A stretch of 46,746 bases of DNA. Origin: Mycobacterium sp. E183. GTDB lineage: Bacteria; Actinomycetota; Actinomycetes; Mycobacteriales; Mycobacteriaceae. Each line of letters starts with the position of its first letter. The stretch's first letter is position 1. The notes below the pieces were generated by a model. The model worked only from the letters and a program-made list of their open reading frames with translations, had not been told where the DNA came from and did not search any database. Of this stretch, positions 26,183-34,678 are shown piece after piece. Both the position numbers and the translations under genes were made by a program. Location of the stretch: the NCBI RefSeq assembly GCF_001667735.1, contig NZ_LZJN01000062.1:1-46746 (forward strand), in the 5' to 3' direction.

Positions 26183-27796
26183 ATGACCACAGTGCGCGAC
26201 GCCATCCTCGACCTGTTCCGCTCACACGATCTGACCACCTGGTTCGGCAACCCCGGCTCGTCGGAATTGGCACTGCTGCAGGACTTTCCCGACGACTTCC
26301 GCTACTTCCTGGGCCTGCAGGAGATGATCCCGGTCGGGATGGCCGACGCCTACGCTCAAGTCACCCGCCGTCCCGCCGTGGTCAACCTGCACACCGCCCC
26401 CGGCATGGGTAACGCGCAAGGCCAGATCTACAACGCCTACGTCAACAAGACGCCGCTGCTCATCACCGCGGGCAACCAGCGCCGCAACATGCAGAACCAG
26501 TACTGCCTGCTGACCAATCACGAACCCACCACCACGCCAAAGCCGTTCGTGAAGTGGGCCGCCGAGCCGGCGACCGCCAGCGAGTCCCCGGCCGTGCTGG
26601 CCCGGGCGATCCACCTGGCCACCACCCCGCCGATGGGCCCGGTGTTCGTCTCGCTGCCGATGGACGACATGCCGATCGAACTGACCGACGGCCAGCTCGC
26701 CGACATCGCGGTGGTGCGCGAACGCACGGTGACCCACGCAACCGGTTTCCCGACCGAGCTGGCCGAGCAGGTCGGCGCACAACTCGACGCCGCCACCTCC
26801 CCGGCGATCATTGTGGGCGGCGATATCGACCGCTACGACGCGTATGACGCGGTGATCGAGCTGGCCGAGCGCACCGAATCGCCGGTATACACCGCACCAT
26901 TGACCGGCTGGAGCGGCTTCCCGGAGAATCACCGGCTCTATCACGGCGCGCTGCCCCCGGGGGCGGGCTGGATCTCCGGGCTGCTCGCGGGCCACGACCT
27001 GATCCTCACGATCGGGACGCCGGTGTTCCGCTATTACCCGCTGGTGCCCGGGCCGTACCTGCCCGAGGGCGCTCGCTTGATCCAGATCACCAACGATCCC
27101 GACGAGGCCGCCCGCGCCCCCGTCGGTGACGCGATCGTCGCGGACATTCGCGCCGCCACTCGGGCCTTGGCGGCGGCGGTCAAACCCACCCAGCGCTCCG
27201 CGCCCGCGCCACGCGCCGCAGTCCCCGAACGGGTTTCGGAGCAGGTGCCGCTGAAGCCCGCGGATCTGTGGACCGCTGTTGCTCACGCCGCACCCGCGGA
27301 CACGCTATGGGTCAGCGAAGCGGGCAGCAACGAGATCACCATGACCGAAAGCATCCGTCCGGGCAATCCGCGGTCACATCTGTCGGCCGCCGGCGGGGGA
27401 CTCGGCTGGGGCCTGCCGGCCTCGGTCGGTGCTCAAGTCGCGGCTCCGGACCGGCCGGTCGTGTCGTGCATGGGTGACGGCTCCATCCACTATGCGATCA
27501 CCGCGCTGTGGAGCGCGGCGCGCTACAACATCCCCCTCACCGTGGTGGTGGCGTCTAACGCCGAATACGGTGTGGTCAAAGAGTTCGGCGTGTGGGAAAA
27601 GACCCCGAACGTCCCCGGGCTCGACATCCCCGGCCTCGACATCGTCGCGACCGCGGCCAGCTACGGCGTCGACGCCCACGAAGCGCACAGCTCCGACGAG
27701 GTATTCGAACTGGTCAAAGCCGGCATCGCCGACCGCGACCGTCCCACCCTGATCAACGCCCGCACGACACCCGTGCCCGGGGGATTCGGCAGCTAG
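26183..27796 (+). CDS. ThDP-dependent 2-oxo acid decarboxylase, benzoylformate decarboxylase-like
   Basis: The 537-residue enzyme follows the three-domain layout of ThDP decarboxylases and is closest to benzoylformate decarboxylase (MdlC). Compared with the Pseudomonas putida enzyme as I recall it, Ser26 in FGNPGSSEL, Glu47 in LGLQE and His70 in VNLHTAPG fall at identical positions. The ThDP motif GDGSIHYAITALWSAARYNI starts at 431. The second active-site histidine (His281 of the Pseudomonas enzyme, in FRYH) is replaced by Tyr285 (FRYY), so the substrate or mechanism may differ. ATG 26183 is used; the FAD oxidase gene follows after ten bases. It would convert a 2-oxo acid made by that oxidase to an aldehyde and CO2. 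Confidence 0.88.
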   Translation: MTTVRDAILDLFRSHDLTTWFGNPGSSELALLQDFPDDFRYFLGLQEMIPVGMADAYAQVTRRPAVVNLHTAPGMGNAQGQIYNAYVNKTPLLITAGNQRRNMQNQYCLLTNHEPTTTPKPFVKWAAEPATASESPAVLARAIHLATTPPMGPVFVSLPMDDMPIELTDGQLADIAVVRERTVTHATGFPTELAEQVGAQLDAATSPAIIVGGDIDRYDAYDAVIELAERTESPVYTAPLTGWSGFPENHRLYHGALPPGAGWISGLLAGHDLILTIGTPVFRYYPLVPGPYLPEGARLIQITNDPDEAARAPVGDAIVADIRAATRALAAAVKPTQRSAPAPRAAVPERVSEQVPLKPADLWTAVAHAAPADTLWVSEAGSNEITMTESIRPGNPRSHLSAAGGGLGWGLPASVGAQVAAPDRPVVSCMGDGSIHYAITALWSAARYNIPLTVVVASNAEYGVVKEFGVWEKTPNVPGLDIPGLDIVATAASYGVDAHEAHSSDEVFELVKAGIADRDRPTLINARTTPVPGGFGS

Positions 27797-27806
27797 GAGA
27801 CTTCTG

Positions 27807-29636
27807 GTGGACGGCACGATCATTTCGGCGTTCGCCGCGGCGCTTCAGGGCCGCGACGCGGTGGCCGCCGACGAGGCCACCCTGGCCGAACACACCAAAG
27901 ATTACTGGGGTTTCGGCCGACAACCTGGTCTGGTGTTGCGCCCGCGCAGTCGCGACGACGTCGTCGCCGCCGTCAAAGTTGCTGCTGAACATCATGTTTC
28001 GTTGGTTACCCGCGCCGGCGCATCGAACTGCAGTGCCGGAGTCATGGCCGGCGCGGACCGCGTGGTGATCGATCTGACCCAGATGAACCAGATCCTCGAC
28101 ATCAACCCGGCAGCTCGCACGGCTCGGGTCCAGCCCGGTGTCATCAACTTCGATCTGCAACAGCAGCTAGCCCCACACAAACTGGTGTTCTCACCCGACC
28201 CGGTATCGGCACATCTGGCTAGCGTCGGCGGCAACATCATCGAAAACGCCGGTGGGCCACACGCTCTCAAGTACGGCGTCACCTACAACCACGTCCTCGG
28301 CGTCGAAGCGGTTCTGGCTGATGGCACCGTGATCAACCTCAGCGCGGCCGACGACGGCCCGGATCTGCTCGGGGTGCTGATCGGGTCGGAAGGTACTCTT
28401 GCGATCCTCACGGAGGCGACCGTCGCGTTGCGCCCCATTGCGCCGGTCACTCGCAGCCTGATGGGCAGCTTCGACACCGCCCGGGAGGCAGCTGAAACCA
28501 TCTCCGCGATCATCCGGACCGGGACCGTGCCCGCGGCGGTCGAATGGCTCGACCGAGCCGGCATCAACGGCCTGCAGCAGTTCACCGACACCGGCTATCC
28601 CACCGACGCCGACGCGATCGTGCTCATCGACGTCGACGGGACCGCCGCCGAGGTCGACCGCGACGGCGCGATCGTAGAAAAGGTTTTGCGACAACACGCC
28701 ACCGAGGTGCGCCGCGCCGATGATGACGACGCCCGCGCCAAGCTCTGGTACGGACGCCTGCACGCCCCGGACGCCGTCGTGCACAGCGGCAAAGGCTTCT
28801 TCATCGGCGACGTCACCGTTCCGCGCCAACACATTCCGGAGATGCAGCAGGCAATCCAGGACGCCGCCAAACGACACTCGGACGCCCTGCTGTTCATCGC
28901 CGTGACCGGACATGCCGGAGACGGGGACCTACACCCGACCACCTTTTACGACAAGGAGAACCCCGACGCGCCCGCGGCTTTGGAAGCCGCCAACAACGAG
29001 ATCATCGAAGCGGCATTGAAGCTGGATGGCACGATCACCGGCGAGCACGGGGTGGGCACCGAGAAAATCCAATTCATGACGAAACGCTTCACCCCGGTCG
29101 AGATCGCCGCGCAACGCATCCTCAAGCGGGTCTTCGATCCCGCGCACACCTTCAACCCCGGCATCATGTTGCCCGAACCCTCACCAGAAGAACCCGCGCT
29201 GCCTGCGTTCGAAGCCGCCGTGCGCGCGGCGCTCGAAGGTCATCCGAACACCGCACCGCACGCCGACGGCGACGACACCACGGTCGAGGTCAACACCGGC
29301 AACTTGAACCTGGTGGTCGGCGCCGCGGTCACCCTCGGCGACCTGTCGCGCAAACTCCACGAGCAAGGTGTGACCTGCCCGGCCGTCCCAATGGAGGGCC
29401 TCGACCGCACCGTCGGCGAACTGATCGCCAACGCGACCGGCCAGGAACGCCTCGAGGTGCGCCACGGGCTGCTCGGCGTCGAGGTCGTCCTCCCCGACGG
29501 TGCCGCCGCTGCCCGCTTCGGCGGCCAGAACATGAAAGACGTCGCGGGCTACGACACCAAACGGCTGTTCATCGGCGGGGGAAACGCATTCGGGACGATC
29601 ACCAGCGCTGTCTTCAAGATCGCGGTCGCACGGTAG
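27807..29636 (+). CDS. FAD-linked 2-hydroxy acid oxidase/dehydrogenase: GlcD-type with an extra GlcE-like C-terminus
   Basis: Residues 1 to about 455 form a complete GlcD/D-lactate dehydrogenase-type protein: FAD domain with RPRSRDDV at 45-52, TRAGASNCSAG near 68-78 and SVGGNIIENAGGPHALKYG near 139-157, then the cap domain with GHAGDGDLHP, EHGVG and a final FNPGIMLP. About 130 further residues (from TTVEVNTGNLNLVVGAAVTL) resemble the GlcE FAD-binding half, with GELIANATG and GGQNMKDVAGYDTKRLFIGG. Glycolate oxidase has GlcD and GlcE as separate subunits, so this is a partial fusion. GTG 27807 has TAGGAGA (27795-27801) upstream, overlapping the end of the decarboxylase gene. It probably oxidises a 2-hydroxy acid, perhaps aromatic, to the 2-oxo acid for the preceding enzyme. 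Confidence 0.88.
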   Translation: MDGTIISAFAAALQGRDAVAADEATLAEHTKDYWGFGRQPGLVLRPRSRDDVVAAVKVAAEHHVSLVTRAGASNCSAGVMAGADRVVIDLTQMNQILDINPAARTARVQPGVINFDLQQQLAPHKLVFSPDPVSAHLASVGGNIIENAGGPHALKYGVTYNHVLGVEAVLADGTVINLSAADDGPDLLGVLIGSEGTLAILTEATVALRPIAPVTRSLMGSFDTAREAAETISAIIRTGTVPAAVEWLDRAGINGLQQFTDTGYPTDADAIVLIDVDGTAAEVDRDGAIVEKVLRQHATEVRRADDDDARAKLWYGRLHAPDAVVHSGKGFFIGDVTVPRQHIPEMQQAIQDAAKRHSDALLFIAVTGHAGDGDLHPTTFYDKENPDAPAALEAANNEIIEAALKLDGTITGEHGVGTEKIQFMTKRFTPVEIAAQRILKRVFDPAHTFNPGIMLPEPSPEEPALPAFEAAVRAALEGHPNTAPHADGDDTTVEVNTGNLNLVVGAAVTLGDLSRKLHEQGVTCPAVPMEGLDRTVGELIANATGQERLEVRHGLLGVEVVLPDGAAAARFGGQNMKDVAGYDTKRLFIGGGNAFGTITSAVFKIAVAR

Positions 29637-29640
29637 ACCG

Positions 29641-30552
29641 ATGTCCTGGCAGATGCATGCCATCGCTACCTACGGGCGAGTCGTCCGTCGACCTCGCACC
29701 TATGCCACTGCGCGAAGCGCGCGCGCCTATCTCAATCGGCCCAAGAACAGCGGCGGGCCACCGCCTGGGATCGCGACGTCAGCTCGTTACCGTCTGACCC
29801 GTGCCACCGTGGGCGGGTTCGATTGCTACACAGTGCAATCGGCGAGCGGTACGCCAATTCCTGCCCGCGGCCCGTCGGTGGTCTACGTCCACGGGGGCGC
29901 CTACGTCAACCAGATCGCGCCCGCGCACTGGAAACTCGTCTGCGCGATCGCCGACGCGACCCGGCGCCCTGTGCACGTCCCCCTCTACGGACTCGCGCCG
30001 CAGCACCATGCCGAGGAAGCGATCGACTTCCTCGGGCACGTGATCGGCCGAGCCGCGCATGACGGGCCCACCTATCTGGCCGGTGACTCCTCCGGCGGGG
30101 GCCTGGCGCTCGCCGCTACCCAGGCGACCATCAGCGCCGGAGCCACCCCGCCGCTCGGGCTCACCCTGATCAGTCCGTGGCTCGACATCGCACTGACCAA
30201 TCCCGCCATCCCAACCCTCGCCAAGCGCGACCCCTGGCTCGCGGTTCCCGGCCTGCGCGAGTGCGGCCGCGTATGGGCCGGACATCTCCCGGCGGACGAC
30301 TACCGGGTCAGCCCCATCTTCGGTGCGCTGCACAATCTTCCACCCATCGACCTCTACGTCGGCGACCGCGACATCTTCGTCGCCGACTGCCGCCGGCTGC
30401 GGGACACCATCGGCACCGGCCGCATTGCCTACCACGAGCAGCCCGGGGCGATTCACGTCTACCCGCTGCTGCCCGTTCCGGAAGCCAAGCCCGCACGCCG
30501 CGCACTGCTCGGCCACATCGACGCCGCCCTCGTCAAAAGTGAGCAATTTTGA
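29641..30552 (+). CDS. Alpha/beta hydrolase fold-3 (HSL-type) esterase
   Basis: The 303-residue protein shows the marks of the hormone-sensitive-lipase group of esterases: oxyanion motif VYVHGGAYVN (HGG at 84-86), nucleophile motif LAGDSSGGG with Ser150, the acid residue in LYVGDRDIFVADC (about 239-251) and the histidine in PGAIHVYPLLP (about 272-282). The N-terminus is basic without a clean signal peptide. ATG 29641 lies four bases after the oxidase stop, and its own stop overlaps the P450 start, so it is part of the unit. It could hydrolyse an ester of the pathway substrate or product. Confidence 0.9.
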   Translation: MSWQMHAIATYGRVVRRPRTYATARSARAYLNRPKNSGGPPPGIATSARYRLTRATVGGFDCYTVQSASGTPIPARGPSVVYVHGGAYVNQIAPAHWKLVCAIADATRRPVHVPLYGLAPQHHAEEAIDFLGHVIGRAAHDGPTYLAGDSSGGGLALAATQATISAGATPPLGLTLISPWLDIALTNPAIPTLAKRDPWLAVPGLRECGRVWAGHLPADDYRVSPIFGALHNLPPIDLYVGDRDIFVADCRRLRDTIGTGRIAYHEQPGAIHVYPLLPVPEAKPARRALLGHIDAALVKSEQF

Positions 30553-31850
30553 CGAGTCGCACAGTCGGCCTCCCGCACACCACCACACTCGAAAGCCTGC
30601 GCTTCACCACGCTGGTGGCGCTGCCCAACGTGGCCGAGGGCCTCTTCAGCCGCCGACCCGCGGTAACCGCTGCGCTCAACCGAGCCGGTGTCGCCCGCAG
30701 CGCACACCGGCTGCTCACCGCGCTGCACCGGCGCTACGGTGACGGACCGATCTGGGTGAAGGTGGGAGGCAAGCCCACGCTGCTCGTCTTCGGCCCGGAT
30801 CAGATCCGTTTCGTACTCTCCCACGCGCCGGAGCCTTTCGCGTCCGACCCCGAGCCCAAACTCTCCGGAATGAACAAATTCCAGCCGCACGCCCTGACCA
30901 TCTCACGAGGCGACCATTGGTCCGACCGCCGCCGATTCACCGAGGCTGTCCTGGCGCAAGCCGCCGGTAGCGGCGCGGTCGCCCACCGGTGCGACACCGT
31001 CGCGGACCAGGAAGCCCGAGCCATGCCCGACAACCTTGACTGGCCATGGTTTCACAGCGTGATACAGCGAATCGCGCGCCGAATCATTCTCGGCGACAAC
31101 GCAGCTGACGACCAAAAAATATCGGCGCAACTCGTGACGCTGATGGCCAAAGCCAACCCACCCGGCAGGGGAGACCCCGAGCTTTTCGACACCTTCCTGA
31201 CCGCGCTGAGCCGCTACGCTCAAGCCGCGGACGCACACAGCCTGGTCGGACAATTCGCCGCGGCGCCCGCCTCCGACGTCACGTACCCGACCCATCAAGT
31301 CATCCACTGGATGTTCGCGATGGGTGACACCCTGGCCATCAATCTCTGGCGTTGTCTGGCGCTGCTGGCCACACACACCGAGATTCTCCTCAACGCGCAG
31401 AACGCAATCGACGAACACAGTGCCCACGACTACCTCGTGGGCTGCCTATCCGAAGCGATGCGCCTCTGGCCCAGCACCCCCGTCTTGGCGCGAACCCTCA
31501 CCGGGCCCACCAAGTGGGACGGCGAGATCGTGCCCGCGGGAACACAAGTCATGATCGTCAACACCTTCAACCACCGCGACACCAGCCGTTTCCCCGGGGC
31601 CGATCAGTTCAATCCCACAGCGTGGACCCAAGGGGCCGCCCAATCGTCGTGGTCATTCAACTTCTTCAGTCACGGCCCGCAAGCATGCCCGGGCGCCGAC
31701 CTTGCGCTACGAATCGGCGTCGCCGTATTGACGGCCGTCCTCGGCGAGCGCAGCCCGGCGGCGACCGGTGCCAATCTGGACCCACACCGACCGCTGCCAC
31801 GCACGCTCGACCACTCGCGTGTCGGCATTCGATTGAGACGCCGGCCCTGA
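30549..31850 (+). CDS. Cytochrome P450
   Basis: This 433-residue P450 has the C-helix WxxxR (W124-R128), an I-helix with FAMGDTLAINL around 256-266 (GDT in place of the usual AG-x-D/E-T-T), the K-helix ExxR in SEAMRLWP (E302-R305), and the heme loop FFSHGPQACPGADLA with ligand Cys380. No N-terminal membrane anchor is visible, so it is a soluble bacterial type that needs ferredoxin partners; none is encoded nearby. The start TTG 30549 overlaps the preceding TGA, and the frame is coupled to the esterase gene. I cannot name the CYP family. It is the last gene before the conserved radical SAM gene. Confidence 0.92.
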   Translation: MTSRTVGLPHTTTLESLRFTTLVALPNVAEGLFSRRPAVTAALNRAGVARSAHRLLTALHRRYGDGPIWVKVGGKPTLLVFGPDQIRFVLSHAPEPFASDPEPKLSGMNKFQPHALTISRGDHWSDRRRFTEAVLAQAAGSGAVAHRCDTVADQEARAMPDNLDWPWFHSVIQRIARRIILGDNAADDQKISAQLVTLMAKANPPGRGDPELFDTFLTALSRYAQAADAHSLVGQFAAAPASDVTYPTHQVIHWMFAMGDTLAINLWRCLALLATHTEILLNAQNAIDEHSAHDYLVGCLSEAMRLWPSTPVLARTLTGPTKWDGEIVPAGTQVMIVNTFNHRDTSRFPGADQFNPTAWTQGAAQSSWSFNFFSHGPQACPGADLALRIGVAVLTAVLGERSPAATGANLDPHRPLPRTLDHSRVGIRLRRRP

Positions 31851-31964
31851 AACACAGGCACCGCGCAGACTCGTCGGCCACGCTCAACGCCTTCGGGGTG
31901 CGGCCATCGCCGAGCCCCCGCCGGCGATCGAGGTGCCCGGTCACACCCGACTCGACCCCAAAGC

Positions 31965-31993
31965 TTGACTCGATGTCGAACGGATGTTCGAAT
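31965..31993 (+). promoter_or_regulatory. LexA (SOS) box within the promoter of the radical SAM gene
   Basis: TCGAAC-GGAT-GTTCGA at 31976-31991 is a perfect match to the mycobacterial SOS box TCGAAC-N4-GTTCGA. It lies between a -35-like TTGACT (31965-31970) and a -10-like TCGAAT (31988-31993), spaced by 17 bases, so bound LexA would block RNA polymerase. The predicted start of transcription is at or just before the ATG at 32001, which suggests a leaderless or nearly leaderless mRNA. The rest of the 150-bp gap from the P450 stop holds nothing else I recognise. Confidence 0.88.
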
Positions 31994-32000
31994 AGAGGTC

Positions 32001-33032
32001 ATGCGCTGGGCGGGCCAGGCGGTCGCCGTCAACGGGGACCCCGTCGAGGACGGGGCGCTACCGGGGCTGCAGCGGATCGGCCTCGTCCGCAGCGTGCGGG
32101 CCCCGCACTTCGAGGGCATCACGTTTCACGAGGTGCTGTGCAAGTCGGCACTCAACAAGGTGCCGGACGCCTCCGCGCTGCCGTTCCGGTACACCGTCAA
32201 CGGCTACCGCGGTTGCTCGCACGCATGCCGCTACTGCTTCGCGCGGCCCACACACGAATACCTGGACTTGAACTGCGGCAACGACTTCGACAGCCAGGTC
32301 ATCGTCAAGACCAACGTCGCCGAGGTCCTTCGCCGCGAGCTGCGCCGGCCGTCGTGGCGGCGCGAGACCGTCGCGCTGGGCACCAACACCGATCCCTACC
32401 AGCGGGCGGAGGGGCGCTACGCGCTGATGCCCGGCATCATCGCCGCCCTCGCCGAATCCGGCACACCGCTGTCGATCCTCACCAAGGGCACGCTGCTGCG
32501 GCGCGACCTGCCGTTGATCGCCGATGCGGCGCAACACGTTCCGCTGTCGGTCGCGGTGTCGCTGGCGGTCGGTGACCCGGACCTGCATCGCGACGTCGAG
32601 CCGGGCACGCCGAGTCCGCAGGCGCGCCTGGGCCTGATCGCGGCGATCCGCGAGGCCGGCCTGGACTGCCACGTGATGGTGGCGCCGGTGCTGCCGCAGC
32701 TGACCGACTCGACGGAGCACCTCGATCGGCTGCTCGGCCAGATCGCGGCGGCCGGCGCCACCGGTGTCACGGTCTTCGGCCTGCACCTGCGCGGCTCGAC
32801 GCGTGGCTGGTTCATGGCCTGGCTGGCGCGCTCGCATCCCGACTTGGTGGCCCGCTACCGCGAGCTTTACCGGCGCGGTGCGTACCTGCCCCCGGATTAC
32901 CGCGAGATGCTGCGGGGCCGGGCCGCGCCGCTGATCGCGAAATACCGGCTCGGCGGCGAGCTGCGGTCGTTCCGGCGCCCCGTCGCGGCTACCCCGGCGG
33001 AGCCGGAACACGTTCAGGCGACGCTGTTTTGA
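32001..33032 (+). CDS. Radical SAM protein, Rv2578c family, SOS-regulated
   Basis: The 343-residue protein carries the radical SAM cluster motif CSHACRYC (C-x3-C-x2-C) after VNGYRG near residue 65-80, followed by TLGTNTDPYQ-like ALGTNTDPYQRAEG and a TIM-barrel body with ILTKGTLLRRDLPL and VSLAVGDPDLHRDVEPG. It is the counterpart of Rv2578c and belongs to the spore-photoproduct-lyase-like part of the superfamily, which fits a DNA-repair role; the reaction is not known to me. ATG 32001 is nine bases after the SOS box. The stop is one base away from the stop of the convergent phosphatase gene. Confidence 0.92.
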   Translation: MRWAGQAVAVNGDPVEDGALPGLQRIGLVRSVRAPHFEGITFHEVLCKSALNKVPDASALPFRYTVNGYRGCSHACRYCFARPTHEYLDLNCGNDFDSQVIVKTNVAEVLRRELRRPSWRRETVALGTNTDPYQRAEGRYALMPGIIAALAESGTPLSILTKGTLLRRDLPLIADAAQHVPLSVAVSLAVGDPDLHRDVEPGTPSPQARLGLIAAIREAGLDCHVMVAPVLPQLTDSTEHLDRLLGQIAAAGATGVTVFGLHLRGSTRGWFMAWLARSHPDLVARYRELYRRGAYLPPDYREMLRGRAAPLIAKYRLGGELRSFRRPVAATPAEPEHVQATLF

Positions 33033-33033
33033 C

Positions 33034-34632
33034 CTAGGCCGGTTTGTCGCGGCGCGGCTTGGTCAGCGTGAACCGGTCCACCTCGGTGACCGCGCCGAAC
33101 GGCCCGCTCAACGCGTAGTGCGTGGCCTTGATCGAGGTGTTGCCACCGGGCTGGCCCGGGTCCACGTCGAACGCCGCGAACCCATAGGGATTGTCCCGGT
33201 CTCTGAACGCGGACCACGGCGCGTCCTCCACGACGTAGATCGGCGGCTTGGGCCCGAGCGCCGGATCGAACGCGCCGACGCCGGTCAGCACACGGCAGCG
33301 CGGCTCGGGGAACAAGAACGCGTTGGTGGGCGCGGACGTGCCGCCGCCGCCGATGACGAGATGCACCGTTCCCTTGGTCGCGTCGATGACGTCGCCGCGG
33401 GTGTCGACGGGGATCGGTGTGCGGGTGTCGGTCGGCAGTGTTCCGCGCAAGGGGTGCGAGCGCTCGTAGTGGTGTTCGTGGCCGCACACCACCAGGTCGA
33501 CCTGGTACTCGTCGAACAACGGGAGCCATGCCTCGCGGATTCCCAGGTCGGCGCCGTTGGCGGGCTTGTCGGCGCTGGAGATCGCCGTCTGGTGCATGCA
33601 CACGACCACCCAATCAATGTCCGGATCACGCCGCGCTGCGGCGAGTTCGGCTGCCAGCCAACGCTTTTGCTCACCACCCGAGTATCCGTGCACGTAGAAG
33701 TTGCCGCCGTCCTGAAACGCCACGTCGTCGTTGTTCAGGCTGATCACCCGCACCGAGCCGGCGGTGAACGAATACCAGAGCCCGCGCGTCTCCGGGCTCG
33801 AGCCCGAGTCGGGCACCGCGAAGTACGCCTGATAGGCGCCGTAACCGATTGGGCCGTTGCCCAATTCGTTTTCGTGGTTGCCTGCCGCCGGCATCCACGG
33901 CCGGTAGCGCGCCGAGCGGGTGTTGTTCTCGAACCACGCGGACCAGGTACGGATCCGGTCTTGCGCGAGGTTGGCGTAGCACAGGTCGCCGTTGATCAGA
34001 TTGAACAGCGGCGCCATCCGCTCGACCGCCAGCGTGGTGTCGGCCGACGCGGGCGAGCCGATGTTGTCCGTGCCGTAGCTGCCGTCGGGCATCCTCACCA
34101 GCGTCGGCGTGGACTGATCTCCGAAGCTGGTGAATCGGAACGGCTTTCGGCCGGACGGTGCCGTCCTGATGGTGCCCATCTCCGGCTCGGCGCCGTCGTG
34201 CACGGCGGCGTACACATAGTCGGTGTCCGGGGCGAGGCCGGTCAAGCGGGCGTGATTCACGCGGACTTCGGTGTTGGACTTGGCATCGCGGTAGGTGCGG
34301 GTTTCGGCCGCCACGGTCCGGCCGAGGCCCGACGCCGGCGTGCCGTAGCTGACGCGGGGGTTGCGGATCGCGTCGACGGTGTGCCAGGACACCACCACCT
34401 CCGAGGCGGCCTGCCTGCCGAATTGCAGGTGCAGCCCCGTCACCGGCGGCGCGCCGGCGCGGCTCGGCTGGTAGACGAAGGCGGGCGCACCGCGGTGGGA
34501 CCACACCAAGGCGGCGCCACCCCCGACGCCCGCCCCGAGGGCGGCCGAGACCGCGCTGGTGGTCAACAACCTGCGGCGGCTGATGCCGGGCGCGGCAGCA
34601 CCGCCGTGGGGCGGTGCGGGTTCGTCGACCAC
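33034..34632 (-). CDS. Purple acid phosphatase-type metallophosphoesterase, Tat-exported
   Basis: The 532-residue protein starts with a twin-arginine signal (SRRRLLTTSAVSAALGAG at about 18-36), then a fibronectin-like N-terminal PAP domain (VTGLHLQFGRQAASEVVVSW and NHARLTGLAPDTDYVYA) and a metallophosphoesterase domain with FTSFGDQST, NGDLCY, AAGNHENE, VVCMHQT and CGHEHHYERSHP, the complete metal-ligand series. It is the counterpart of Rv2577. I chose GTG 34632; an open frame continues upstream without a signal-like N-terminus. Folded export with bound metals through Tat is expected. The patatin gene lies 46 bp upstream on the same strand. Confidence 0.93.
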   Translation of the reverse strand: MVDEPAPPHGGAAAPGISRRRLLTTSAVSAALGAGVGGGAALVWSHRGAPAFVYQPSRAGAPPVTGLHLQFGRQAASEVVVSWHTVDAIRNPRVSYGTPASGLGRTVAAETRTYRDAKSNTEVRVNHARLTGLAPDTDYVYAAVHDGAEPEMGTIRTAPSGRKPFRFTSFGDQSTPTLVRMPDGSYGTDNIGSPASADTTLAVERMAPLFNLINGDLCYANLAQDRIRTWSAWFENNTRSARYRPWMPAAGNHENELGNGPIGYGAYQAYFAVPDSGSSPETRGLWYSFTAGSVRVISLNNDDVAFQDGGNFYVHGYSGGEQKRWLAAELAAARRDPDIDWVVVCMHQTAISSADKPANGADLGIREAWLPLFDEYQVDLVVCGHEHHYERSHPLRGTLPTDTRTPIPVDTRGDVIDATKGTVHLVIGGGGTSAPTNAFLFPEPRCRVLTGVGAFDPALGPKPPIYVVEDAPWSAFRDRDNPYGFAAFDVDPGQPGGNTSIKATHYALSGPFGAVTEVDRFTLTKPRRDKPA

Positions 34633-34678
34633 CCCTGCTTCATACCCGAGCGGGGTGAACGTCCGCGGAACGGGCGCG

